A DNA stretch of 64,000 nucleotides, taken from NCBI RefSeq assembly GCF_028682635.1, contig NZ_JANHLK010000024.1, positions 1 to 64,000 on the forward strand. Direction: 5' to 3'. Made by a program: the position numbers and the translations under genes. This DNA is from Pseudomonas putida (GTDB lineage: Bacteria; Pseudomonadota; Gammaproteobacteria; Pseudomonadales; Pseudomonadaceae). Each line of letters starts with the position of its first letter. Position 1 is the stretch's first letter. The notes beneath the pieces were generated by a model. It made no database searches and was not told the origin of the DNA. It saw only the letters and a program-made list of their open reading frames with translations. Below, one piece after another: positions 51,101-57,957 of this stretch.

Positions 51101-51752
51101 ACAGCTCGCCAACGCGCTTACCGAGTTACAAAACCAGTTCGGCGTCAGCGAGCAGCTCTGCGCCGAATTGCGTGCCGAACAGGCCGAGGATCAGCGCCGG
51201 CAGAACGCCAATCAGGCCCTCGCGCAACAGATCGCCGACGCGTACAGCGAATACCAGCGCTGGGCACGCCTGAACGCGTTGATCGGTTCGGCCACCGGCG
51301 ACACCTTCCGCAAGATCGCCCAGGCCTACAACCTCGACCTGCTGGTGCACCACGCCAACGTGCAATTGCGCCAACTGGTACGGCGCTATCGCCTGAAACG
51401 CGGCGGCAGCATGCTCGGTTTGCTGGTGATGGACACCGAGATGGGCGACGAGCTGCGTTCGGTGCATTCGTTGTCCGGTGGCGAGACCTTCCTGGTGTCG
51501 CTGGCCCTGGCGTTGGGACTTGCATCGATGGCCTCGAGCACGCTGAAAATCGAATCGCTGTTCATCGACGAAGGCTTCGGCAGCCTCGACCCGGAGTCCC
51601 TGCAACTGGCGATGGACGCCCTCGACGGCCTGCAGGCCCAGGGGCGCAAGGTCGCGGTGATCTCCCATGTGCAGGAAATGCATGAGCGGATTCCGGTGCA
51701 GATCCAGGTCCGCCGCCAGGGCAACGGCCTGAGCACCCTGGAGGTGAAATGA
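48111..51752 (+). CDS. sbcC: exonuclease SbcC, Rad50-type ATPase
   Basis: 1213 residues. Walker A is GPTGAGKSTLLDAL (about residue 34). Long coiled coils rich in Gln, Glu and Leu run to a zinc hook CPVC (about residue 605) and back. The C-terminal half holds the ABC signature LSGGE (about 1121) and Walker B SLFIDEGFGSLDPES. This is the ATPase partner of SbcD that joins two DNA ends through the hook. The start overlaps the sbcD stop and the stop overlaps the GST start, so the three genes form one operon. The length is slightly above E. coli SbcC (about 1048), mainly from longer coils. Confidence 0.96.
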   Translation: MKILAIRLKNLASLAGPFEIDFTAEPLANAGLFAITGPTGAGKSTLLDALCLALFGAVPRLNNTGRDAKVPDADGEIGTGDPRTLLRRGTGEGYAEVDFVGVDGRRYRARWEANRAREKAGGKLQASRQSLRDLDQDQLLASQKGEYKTQLEAALGLNFEQFTRAVLLAQSEFSAFLKADDNDRSELLEKLTDTALYTRLGRRAFDKTKEAREAHKLLQDQASGVTPLAPEARAELDERFQAAQQQLRHQQAQLKQLELQHTWLSELRRLHDAQLAAAEQLHSARQTWESLAGERVQLTRLEQLAPQRHQFARKSEVDALLTPLAEQIDQHTRQHGELSERQALLEQALGTTRIALGEAQQRQTECAPLLRQAFEEQSTLARLAKDTALAAEARQSAEQACTQGQSAIQTLHEQQARAGEHLQRMAAELEQSVHLAPLSEAWNAYRDRLQQLMLIGNRLNKGQAELANLEQNAVRTTQAFTAQKQQLEVLFKEAGAEPDAVAEQIGILGSLLQDNRKQLRAIEDLTRLWDSQQDLDKRGAELQQRQVAAQQERERLTQDGVKAKAELAVAEQTLTVTRELLERQRLARSASVEELRAQLQDDQPCPVCGSNEHPYHQPEALLQSLGRHDESEQATAQKAVDQLKEKLTELRAEVGGLIAQQKELLQQQEHLATQQQALAPSLEAHPLATALHNQDYAKRGAWLSQQNTQLNQSISQDEQRQTALLTLQQDAARLTQQLRHAETAHQQAAQHLDNQQRELGNDRQRLDEELGAFASLLPADTLEALRLEPAATFMQLDRQIAERLAQLDQQKEELAEQQQRQQHLEKEQDRQQTRVQQLQTAEQQFNALAAQQQASQQALGQLLASHASAEQWQQQLEQDVEQARNAETTTATELQNVLTQLVRIAAELKAQQERLHTLESEQRELGDKIADWRARHPELDDAGLDDLLRVDDAHVSELRQRLQHSEKAIEQANVLLQERDKRLLDHQAQHNGNLDDEQLANALTELQNQFGVSEQLCAELRAEQAEDQRRQNANQALAQQIADAYSEYQRWARLNALIGSATGDTFRKIAQAYNLDLLVHHANVQLRQLVRRYRLKRGGSMLGLLVMDTEMGDELRSVHSLSGGETFLVSLALALGLASMASSTLKIESLFIDEGFGSLDPESLQLAMDALDGLQAQGRKVAVISHVQEMHERIPVQIQVRRQGNGLSTLEVK

Positions 51753-52345
51753 TCACGCTCTACTCATTCCGCCGCTGCCCCTACGCCATGCGCGCACGCA
51801 TGGCGCTGCGCTACTGCGAAGTGCCCGTGGACATCGTCGAAGTCAGCCTCAAGGCCAAACCCGCCGAGATGCTCGCACTGTCGAGCAAAGGCACAGTGCC
51901 GGTGCTGGACGTGGACGCCCAGGTCATCGATGAAAGCCTGGACATCATGCGCTGGGCCGTCGCCCGCCATGACCCGCAGGACTGGTTGCTCAAGGATGAT
52001 CCGCAAGGACAGTTGGCCATCGAGGCGTTGATCGAGGAGAACGATCAGCACTTCAAAGTGCACCTCAATCGCTACAAGTACGCCGAGCGCTATCCTGAGC
52101 AACCGATGGCGTTCTATCGCGCCGAGGGCGAGGTGTTCCTGCGCAAACTGGATGAGTTACTGGAGGGACGCGACTACCTGCTCACGGATCACCCGAGCCT
52201 GGCCGACGTGGCGCTGATGCCGTTCATACGGCAATTCGCCCATGTCGACCGCGAGTGGTTCGCGCAAACGCCCTATCGACGTCTGCAGGCGTGGCTGCAG
52301 CGGTTTCTGGAGTCCGATTTGTTCACATCGATCATGAAGAAATAG
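51749..52345 (+). CDS. glutathione S-transferase family protein
   Basis: 198 residues. The N-terminal thioredoxin-like half begins MITLYSFRRCPYAMRARMAL, with a CPYA motif in place of the usual CPFC, GTVPVLDVDAQVIDESLDIMRWA as the glutathione-contacting cis-Pro/ES segment, and the helical second half LLTDHPSLADVALMPFIRQFAHVDREWF. This is the EcYfcF/glutaredoxin-like GST type. It overlaps sbcC by four bases; the link with DNA end processing is not obvious, though the same neighbour order may be shared by related species. Confidence 0.9.
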   Translation: MITLYSFRRCPYAMRARMALRYCEVPVDIVEVSLKAKPAEMLALSSKGTVPVLDVDAQVIDESLDIMRWAVARHDPQDWLLKDDPQGQLAIEALIEENDQHFKVHLNRYKYAERYPEQPMAFYRAEGEVFLRKLDELLEGRDYLLTDHPSLADVALMPFIRQFAHVDREWFAQTPYRRLQAWLQRFLESDLFTSIMKK

Positions 52346-52356
52346 CCCCCCCTCTG

Positions 52357-52614
52357 TTACGCCAACACTTCACACATGCCAATGGCCGAGCAATCCACCT
52401 GGAACGGTCCGAAAAAACTTTCCTCGGACTTGATCGGCGGATTGCCGGCCAGCATGCCCATGGCCTTTGCCGTTTCGATGTTGCGCGCAATGTTGTGGTT
52501 GGCCTCAATGGCCCGGGCTACGCCGCCTATCGAACCTTGCCCTATCCCCAGCAAGGAAAATCCGTTGGTGATGAAGGCCAGGAAAGCGATGACCAAAAGT
52601 TTGCAACGGTTCAT
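52357..52614 (-). CDS. small exported hypothetical protein
   Basis: 85 residues, MNRCKLLVIAFLAFITNGFSLLGIGQGSIGGVARAIEANHNIARNIETAKAMGMLAG. The N-terminal hydrophobic stretch (about 5-24) is a signal peptide or anchor. The tail ends FQVDCSAIGMCEVLA, with two cysteines that could form a disulfide in the periplasm. Its start overlaps the stop of the upstream small gene (ATGA at 52614-52611), which supports both being real and co-translated. I do not recognise the family. Confidence 0.65.
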   Translation of the reverse strand: MNRCKLLVIAFLAFITNGFSLLGIGQGSIGGVARAIEANHNIARNIETAKAMGMLAGNPPIKSEESFFGPFQVDCSAIGMCEVLA

Positions 52615-52823
52615 GCTCCGCCCACTCCCGCCAGTTCCGCCGGATCGACCATCGCCTGCTGTGCGCGATGTTCAAACTGGATGCCAGGGTGTGCGACATG
52701 AATCGGCGGTTCGACGCTTTGCTGTGACTGCGGCGAAAGACTGATGACCAGCACCATGACCAGGTAAAGACCGATAGCCACATAGGCGCCGTGTTTGGCA
52801 GAAGTGATGATCGAGCTGGCCAT
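52611..52823 (-). CDS. small single-helix membrane protein, hypothetical
   Basis: 70 residues from ATG 52823 (GGAG six bases upstream; an earlier in-frame ATG at 52841 lacks this). The sequence MASSIITSAKHGAYVAIGLYLVMVLVISLSPQSQQSVEPPIHVAHPGIQFEHRAQQAMVDPAELAGVGGA has one transmembrane helix at about residues 13-32 and a short soluble tail. It overlaps the 85-residue gene downstream. No family is recognised. Confidence 0.65.
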   Translation of the reverse strand: MASSIITSAKHGAYVAIGLYLVMVLVISLSPQSQQSVEPPIHVAHPGIQFEHRAQQAMVDPAELAGVGGA

Positions 52824-52833
52824 GATGAACTCC

Positions 52834-52855
52834 GTGGACATGTTTCAGAGTCCAC
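52834..52855. promoter_or_regulatory. inverted repeat in the leader of the small membrane gene
   Basis: GTGGAC (52834-52839) and GTCCAC (52850-52855) are inverted copies with ten bases between, directly upstream of the ribosome binding site of the gene starting at 52823. Candidate operator or leader hairpin. Confidence 0.3.
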
Positions 52856-52906
52856 AGAATCAATCAAAAAAGCACCGGTAACCAACGAGTCTGATGCATA
52901 GCAAAT

Positions 52907-52921
52907 ATCAACTTCGTTGAT
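52907..52921. terminator. hairpin after the 41-residue gene
   Basis: ATCAAC (52907-52912) and GTTGAT (52916-52921) with a three-base loop lie 18 bases past the stop of the minus-strand gene at 52939, followed on that strand by ATTTGC. It has the wrong orientation for an ANR box. Confidence 0.35.
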
Positions 52922-52938
52922 CATTAACCCAGACTATC

Positions 52939-53064
52939 TCAGTCTTCAATAAAACTCATCATGCGCTCGCGGGCAGCGTCAGGTTCGCCGGGAATGGGTA
53001 CGGCAGCGGACAGGATGGGGGTCGAGTAGAGGGACAGCAGTACGACGGCGAGACGCAGGGTCAT
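52939..53064 (-). CDS. 41-residue exported peptide, hypothetical
   Basis: ATG 53064 follows AAGGATTGCCAAA and opens MTLRLAVVLLSLYSTPILSAA, a convincing short signal peptide, then VPIPGEPDAARERMMSFIED and a TGA stop. The mature peptide would be about 20 residues. The gene is short, so support rests on the ribosome binding site, the signal-like N-terminus and its position in a row of similarly small minus-strand genes. Function unknown. Confidence 0.55.
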   Translation of the reverse strand: MTLRLAVVLLSLYSTPILSAAVPIPGEPDAARERMMSFIED

Positions 53065-53170
53065 TTTGGCAATCCTTTTCTGATGAAGGAGGAGTCAAAA
53101 AATCAGCGTCAAATTTAGAGGCATGGCCACCTGATATCAAGCATTACAGGATGGCTTGTCGCAAACGCGT

Positions 53171-53244
53171 TATGCAGGAGCGACATCACTTCAACGCCTT
53201 TCGCGGCCTGGGCTCTGATCGGCAAGTGACTTCGCTCCTGCATA
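53171..53244. repeat. inverted repeat downstream of the 59-residue gene
   Basis: Exact 13-bp arms TATGCAGGAGCGA (53171-53183) and TCGCTCCTGCATA (53232-53244) 48 bases apart. It resembles a degenerate REP pair (CAGGAGCGA core) and is the probable transcript end of the minus-strand gene at 53265. Confidence 0.6.
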
Positions 53245-53264
53245 AAGGCGGCAGGGCTGGAATT

Positions 53265-53444
53265 TCAGTGCTGGTTTTTGTGGTCCAGCGCGGCGTAGAA
53301 GTTCGCACTCTGTTGCAAGTATTTCTGGGTGTAGCTTTGGGTGTGGGATTTTTTGTCGCTGATTTCAACGTTGGCGCTGGCTGGCAGGGCAACGGTGGCG
53401 GAAATGGCGGAAGCGGCGATCACGGAGAAGAGATTGAAGTTCAT
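53265..53444 (-). CDS. 59-residue exported protein, hypothetical
   Basis: ATG 53444 follows GAGGAACTCCCGC. The signal peptide MNFNLFSVIAASAISATVALPASA (residues 1-24) is clear, and the mature part is VEISDKKSHTQSYTQKYLQQSANFYAALDHKNQH, basic, Gln/His-rich and soluble. The frame is open further upstream, but the added residues are not signal-like. I do not recognise the family. It is on the same strand as the other small genes at 52357-53064 but has its own hairpin end. Confidence 0.7.
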   Translation of the reverse strand: MNFNLFSVIAASAISATVALPASANVEISDKKSHTQSYTQKYLQQSANFYAALDHKNQH

Positions 53445-53600
53445 GCGGGAGTTCCTCGAAGTCGGTTGGCTTGCCTGGCCGGTGGGGCCGTGAAGCAAAC
53501 TTAACCCTCGAGGGTCAGCCGCTTGAAATGCTTTGTAGCACTTCCACATATCACGCTCATCGATAGAAGGATGCAGGCCCCATCAACCGGGGCCTGCGGC

Positions 53601-54770
53601 CTATTGACGCACCAGGAATTTCAGGTCACTGGGGGCATCCATCGGCAGGTTTTGCACGGTCTTACCCAACAAGCCAGTCTTGGCATCGCGCTCGACGACG
53701 ACAATCCGGTTGCTTTTCTGGTTGGCGATCAGCAGGAACTTGCCACTCGGATCGAGGCTGAATTCCCGGGGATGGTCGCCTTCTACCGCGCGACGTTGCA
53801 GCTCCTTGAGGTGGCCGGTGGCTGGGTCGATGGCGAACACCAGCAACTGGTTGGCGGTGCCACGGTTGCTGACATAGAGGAACTTGCCGTCCTTCGAGGC
53901 ATGCAATGCCGCGGCGGCCTTGTCCGAAACCGGCTGACCCGCAGCCAGGTCGACCATCTGGGTTTGCTCCAGCTTGCCGTCGCGGTAATCAAACACCGCC
54001 ACTTGCGCGCTCATTTCCATGGTCAGCCAGGCATGCTTGCCATCGGCACTGAACAGCAAATGGCGCGGCCCGCTGCCCGGTGGCAACTGAACGAACGAGG
54101 GAGTCGCCGGGGTCAACGGCAAGTCGGGATTGGCCTTGGGGTCGAAGCGGTAGACAAACACCTTGTCCGCCCCCAGGTCGTTGGAAAACACGTAGTTGCC
54201 ATCAGGCGAGGAGACCGTCGAATGCACATGCGCCGACATCTGCCGCTCGGGATTGACCCGGCTGGCCGGATGGCTGCTCATCTGCACCACAGGCTTGAGC
54301 GTGCCATCGGCCGCCAGCGGCAACACCGCCAGGGTGCCGCCCGGATCTTCAGATACCGAGTAGTTGCTGACGAACAAGTGGCTGGCATCAAGGCTGAGAC
54401 CCGAATGCGTCGGTTCGTTGCCCAGGCTCTGTACCTGGTTGATCAGGCTTAACTCATGGGTCTTGGGGTCAATGGCATAACTGCTCACGCGCCCGACCGG
54501 ATCGGCCTGGCCCGGGCCATTTTCATTGACCACGAACAGGCGCTGCTGGTCCTTGGACAGGGTCAGCCAGGACGGATTTTCGCTGTTGATCACCTGTAGC
54601 GGCTTGGCGTCGATCTGGCCGGTGGCACTGTCGAAGGCCAGGCGATAGATGCCCTGGCTTTGGCCGGCCGTGTAGGAACCCACGAGCAATTGATAGTCGT
54701 CGGCGGCCGCCACCTGCACGCCCATCGCGCCGATGCTACCGGCGATCAATAGCGGCCAGAGGTTACGCAT
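53601..54770 (-). CDS. exported lactonase-family beta-propeller protein
   Basis: 389 residues from ATG 54770 with signal peptide MRNLWPLLIAGSIGAMGVQVAAADD. Seven-bladed propeller repeats follow: DYQLLVGSYTAGQSQGIYRLAFDSATGQI, NPSWLTLSKDQQRLFVVNE, HSGLSLDASHLFVSNY, AHVHSTVSSPDGNYVFSNDLGADKVFVYRF, GPRHLLFSADGKHAWLTMEM and HPREFSLDPSGKFLLIANQ. This is the 6-phosphogluconolactonase (Pgl/YbhE) family; being exported, it may act on periplasmic sugar lactones rather than 6-phosphogluconolactone. The start overlaps the end of the acidic gene upstream; ATG 54782 is an alternative with no better ribosome binding site. Confidence 0.85.
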   Translation of the reverse strand: MRNLWPLLIAGSIGAMGVQVAAADDYQLLVGSYTAGQSQGIYRLAFDSATGQIDAKPLQVINSENPSWLTLSKDQQRLFVVNENGPGQADPVGRVSSYAIDPKTHELSLINQVQSLGNEPTHSGLSLDASHLFVSNYSVSEDPGGTLAVLPLAADGTLKPVVQMSSHPASRVNPERQMSAHVHSTVSSPDGNYVFSNDLGADKVFVYRFDPKANPDLPLTPATPSFVQLPPGSGPRHLLFSADGKHAWLTMEMSAQVAVFDYRDGKLEQTQMVDLAAGQPVSDKAAAALHASKDGKFLYVSNRGTANQLLVFAIDPATGHLKELQRRAVEGDHPREFSLDPSGKFLLIANQKSNRIVVVERDAKTGLLGKTVQNLPMDAPSDLKFLVRQ

Positions 54771-55059
54771 CCTGTTGATCATCGTCGTCGTTGTCACCGC
54801 TGACGACGTCGCCGAGGCACACCAGCCGGTGTTCGCCGTTGTTGTCATTGATCAGCCAGCTTTGCAAGGTCGCATCGAACGTTGCCGCCTGAATCTGCGC
54901 GGGAGTGAATTCCCAGTGCAGGGCATTTCGACCGTCCATGCATTCGATGTGCAGGTTGTCGTCTTCATCGAGGGAGAACTCGAAGGCGTGGTAGCCGTCG
55001 ATTTCCACCATCCCGCAGTGTTCGAGGGCGTTGAGCAAGGTGTCGGTTGCAGCAGTCAT
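54763..55059 (-). CDS. small acidic conserved protein, DUF5629-like
   Basis: 98 residues, MTAATDTLLNALEHCGMVEIDGYHAFEFSLDEDDNLHIECMDGRNALHWEFTPAQIQAATFDATLQSWLIND, ending in a poly-Asp tail. The segment pattern recalls the DUF5629 family of Pseudomonas, but I name it with reserve. There is no signal or membrane segment. Its last codons overlap the start of the lactonase-family gene, so the two are translationally coupled, which is odd for a cytoplasmic and an exported protein and suggests a shared regulatory need. Confidence 0.75.
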   Translation of the reverse strand: MTAATDTLLNALEHCGMVEIDGYHAFEFSLDEDDNLHIECMDGRNALHWEFTPAQIQAATFDATLQSWLINDNNGEHRLVCLGDVVSGDNDDDDQQDA

Positions 55060-55116
55060 GGCAGTCAATCTTTGAATGGGAAAGACGCAATGATAGCTCA
55101 TTGCGCCTCATACCAA

Positions 55117-55206
55117 TGTGGGAGCGGGCTTGCTCGCGAAAGCGATGGGTCAGAGACATCCTTATTGATTGGTCGGCCGCCTTCGCGAGCAAGCCCGCTC
55201 CCACAA
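55117..55206. repeat. REP pair, GTGGGAGC class
   Basis: TGGGAGCGGGCTTGCTCGCG (55119-55138) and the inverted CGCGAGCAAGCCCGCTCCCA (55184-55203) just after the dehydrogenase stop codon. Confidence 0.92.
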
Positions 55207-55223
55207 GGAATCGTATTTGGCTG

Positions 55224-56798
55224 TTAGATCGCCTCGCGGGACGGTTGGCCATCCACCAGGCGCTGGATACCCAGTGGATTGCTGTTTTTCAGCGCCTCCG
55301 GCAGCAAACTGTCCGGGTAGTTCTGGAAACACACCGGGCGCAGGAAACGGTCGATGGCCAGGGTGCCCACCGACGTGCCGCGCGCATCCGACGTCGCCGG
55401 ATACGGCCCGCCATGGACCATCGAATCACACACCTCCACCCCGGTGGGATAACCATTGAGCAGGATTCGCCCGACCTTCTGCTCCAGCAACCCGGTCAGC
55501 TCGCTGAACTGCTCGAAATCCGCCTGCTCGCCGATGATGGTCGCGGTCAGCTGACCATGCAGGCCGTGCAGCGCGGCGCTCAGTTGTGCCTGATCCGCCA
55601 CTTCGACCACCACGGTGGTGGGGCCGAACACTTCCGCTTGCAGCACCTCGTCGCCATCGATCAGCAGGTTGACGTCGGCCTTGAACAGCTGCGGCTGCGC
55701 CTGCCGCCCCTGTTGCGCATCGCCCGCCAGGTGTTCGATCCGAGGATGATCGAGCAATGTTTGCAAGCCCTTGGCATAGCTGCCCAGGGTCCCGGCGTTG
55801 AGCATGGTCTGCGCCGGTTGGTCGGCCATCATGTCGGCCAGTAGCTGGAGGAAGGCGGTGAACTGCGGCGAACGGATGCCGATCACCAGGCCAGGGTTGG
55901 TGCAGAACTGGCCGCAACCCTGGACCACCGAAGCCGACAGGCCACGGGCGATGGTTTCCGTGCGCGCCTGCAACGCCTGGGGCAGCACGATCACCGGGTT
56001 GATGCTGGACATTTCGGCAAACACCGGGATCGGTTGCGGACGCGCGGCGGCCATGTCGCTCAAGGCTCGACCACCCTTGAGCGAACCGGTAAAGCCCACC
56101 GCCTGGATGGCCGGATGCTTGACCAGCGCTTCACCCACCCCGCCGCCGTAGATCATGTTGAACACGCCGGCCGGCATCGCGGTTTTCTGTGCCGCGCGAA
56201 TGATCGCATCGGCCACCTGCTCGGCCGTGGCCATGTGGCCGCCATGGGCCTTGAACACCACCGGGCAACCGGCGGCCAGGGCCGACGCGGTGTCGCCACC
56301 GGCGGTGGAGAACGCCAAGGGAAAGTTGCTGGCCCCGAACACCGCCACCGGTCCGAGCCCGATACGGTACTGACGCAGGTCCGGACGCGGCAACGGTTGA
56401 CGCTCAGGCAGGGCCTGGTCGATGCGCGCGCCGTAGAAGTCGCCACGCCGCAGCACAGCGGCGAACAGGCGCATCTGGCCGCTGGTGCGGCCACGCTCAC
56501 CGATAATCCGTGCGGCAGGCAGCGCGGTTTCGCGGCACACCACGCTTACGAACTCATCCCCCAGCGCATCCAGTTCATCGGCGATAGCGTCGAGAAATTG
56601 TGCGCGCCGCTCTGCACTCAAGGTGCGATAAGCCGGGTACGCTGCAGCGGCAGCCTTGGCGGCGGCATCGACTTCTTCCGGGGTGGCCTGGATGAAAGCA
56701 TGGGGCAACGCCTCGCCGGTTTCGGCGTCGACGCTGTGCAATGTCACGCTGCCCAACGCACTGCGCTGGCCGCCGATGTAGTTGTGACCAAGGATCAT
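55224..56798 (-). CDS. alpha-ketoglutarate semialdehyde dehydrogenase
   Basis: 524 residues from ATG 56798 with AAGGAG as ribosome binding site. An aldehyde dehydrogenase with the NADP-type loop FGASNFPLAFSTAGGDTASALAAGCPVVFKAH, the catalytic Glu in FAEMSSINPV and the catalytic Cys in GQFCTNPG. This variant of the ALDH fold (FCTNPG) is characteristic of 2,5-dioxovalerate (alpha-ketoglutarate semialdehyde) dehydrogenases. It oxidises the semialdehyde to alpha-ketoglutarate, the last step of non-phosphorylative pentose or galactarate oxidation. It lies ten bases after the AraD1-like gene and is coupled to it. Confidence 0.92.
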   Translation of the reverse strand: MILGHNYIGGQRSALGSVTLHSVDAETGEALPHAFIQATPEEVDAAAKAAAAAYPAYRTLSAERRAQFLDAIADELDALGDEFVSVVCRETALPAARIIGERGRTSGQMRLFAAVLRRGDFYGARIDQALPERQPLPRPDLRQYRIGLGPVAVFGASNFPLAFSTAGGDTASALAAGCPVVFKAHGGHMATAEQVADAIIRAAQKTAMPAGVFNMIYGGGVGEALVKHPAIQAVGFTGSLKGGRALSDMAAARPQPIPVFAEMSSINPVIVLPQALQARTETIARGLSASVVQGCGQFCTNPGLVIGIRSPQFTAFLQLLADMMADQPAQTMLNAGTLGSYAKGLQTLLDHPRIEHLAGDAQQGRQAQPQLFKADVNLLIDGDEVLQAEVFGPTTVVVEVADQAQLSAALHGLHGQLTATIIGEQADFEQFSELTGLLEQKVGRILLNGYPTGVEVCDSMVHGGPYPATSDARGTSVGTLAIDRFLRPVCFQNYPDSLLPEALKNSNPLGIQRLVDGQPSREAI

Positions 56799-56808
56799 AG
56801 GTAACTCC

Positions 56809-57801
56809 TTAAAGTGAGCCGACGGTGCCGGGTTCGAAAGCCGCATCGACGGGAGCGATGCCATTGATCAAAGGCGCGCCAAATTCTTCCTGGCTGATCT
56901 CGAACACATCGCCCGGTTGCGTGCGGATGCCATCGGCAAAAGACAGGGTCGCGGTGCCGAAGAAGTGGATGTGCACATCGCCCGGACGCAGGAACTGGCT
57001 GTACTTGAAATGGTGGAACTCGAGGTTGGCCAGGCTGTGGCACATGTTGGCCTCACCGCTGAGGAACTCGTTCTGCCACAGCACCTGGCCATCGCGCAGG
57101 ATACGGCTGGTACCGGCCAGGTGTTGCGGCAGCTCGCCCACCCGCAGCTCCGGTCCATAGCTGCAACTGCGCAGTTTCGAGTGGGCCAGGTACAGGTAGT
57201 TCTTGCGCTCCATGACGTGATCGGAAAACTCGTTGCCCACGGCAAAACCGAGGCGGTACGGCTTGCCGTCGTGACCGATGACGTAGAGGCCGCTGAGTTC
57301 AGGCTCTTCACCGGCGTCTTCGGCAAAGGGTGGCAGCGGGAACGGCTGGCCCGGGCGTACGACAATGCTGCCGTCGCCCTTGTAGAACCACTCCGGCTGC
57401 ACGCCCGCCTGGCCTGCCGCGGGTTTGCCACCCTCCACGCCCCACTTGAAGATGCGCATGGTGTCGGTCATCGAAGCTTCATCACCGGCCTGCTGGTGCA
57501 TCTTGTCCCGGGCCGACGCGCTGCCCAGGTGAGTCAGGCCGGTGCCACTGACCAGCATATGCGCCGGGTCCGGGTGATCCAGCGGCGCCAGGATGCGCAG
57601 TTGCGCCAGCAGCTCGGCGTAGTCATGGCTGATGCCCAACCCGAGGCTCTGCACCTGCTGCTCAAGATTGCACCCCGCCTCGATCGCCGCCAGGGCCAGG
57701 TCGCGCACCGTGCGGGCGTCTTGCACTTCACGGACCAGACCTTCCTCGACCACGCCTACGCGGCGTTCGCCGTTACTCAATTCGAACTGAACCAAACGCA
57801 T
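56809..57801 (-). CDS. AraD1/GguC-family fumarylacetoacetate hydrolase-fold protein
   Basis: 330 residues from ATG 57801 (GGAG upstream). It reads MRLVQFELSNGERRVGVVEEG and contains FKWGVEGGKPAAGQAGVQPEWFYKGDGSIVVRPGQPFPLPPFAEDAGEEPELSGLYVIG and LGFAVGNEFSDHVMERKNYLYLAHSKLRSCSYGPELRVG, the conserved core of the AraD1/GguC group, with acidic residues placed for metal binding as in FAH-fold enzymes. In pathways of this kind it is thought to dehydrate 2-keto-3-deoxy-pentonate to alpha-ketoglutarate semialdehyde, which its neighbour would oxidise. Confidence 0.87.
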   Translation of the reverse strand: MRLVQFELSNGERRVGVVEEGLVREVQDARTVRDLALAAIEAGCNLEQQVQSLGLGISHDYAELLAQLRILAPLDHPDPAHMLVSGTGLTHLGSASARDKMHQQAGDEASMTDTMRIFKWGVEGGKPAAGQAGVQPEWFYKGDGSIVVRPGQPFPLPPFAEDAGEEPELSGLYVIGHDGKPYRLGFAVGNEFSDHVMERKNYLYLAHSKLRSCSYGPELRVGELPQHLAGTSRILRDGQVLWQNEFLSGEANMCHSLANLEFHHFKYSQFLRPGDVHIHFFGTATLSFADGIRTQPGDVFEISQEEFGAPLINGIAPVDAAFEPGTVGSL

Positions 57802-57836
57802 GAATATTCTCCATTTACTTGAAAACACCGCCCCCC

Positions 57837-57932
57837 CCCTGTAGGAGCTGGCTTGCCAGCGAAAGCGGCGGCACATTCACCGTCAATGTGTCAGATAGAT
57901 CGCCATCGCTGGCAAGCCAGCTCCTACAGGGG
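57837..57932. repeat. REP pair, TGTAGGAGCTGGC class
   Basis: TGTAGGAGCTGGCTTGCCAG (57840-57859) and inverted CTGGCAAGCCAGCTCCTACA (57909-57928), between the MFS and AraD1-like genes. Its place inside the operon could end part of the transcripts or protect the upstream segment from decay. Confidence 0.92.
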
Positions 57933-57957
57933 TAGGGGTGATTGCCAGATTTTTGTG

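Noticed and set aside
52907..52921. ATCAAC-TTC-GTTGAT considered as an ANR/FNR box
   Set aside because: The box is TTGAT-N4-ATCAA; here the halves are in reverse order, so it is a simple hairpin.
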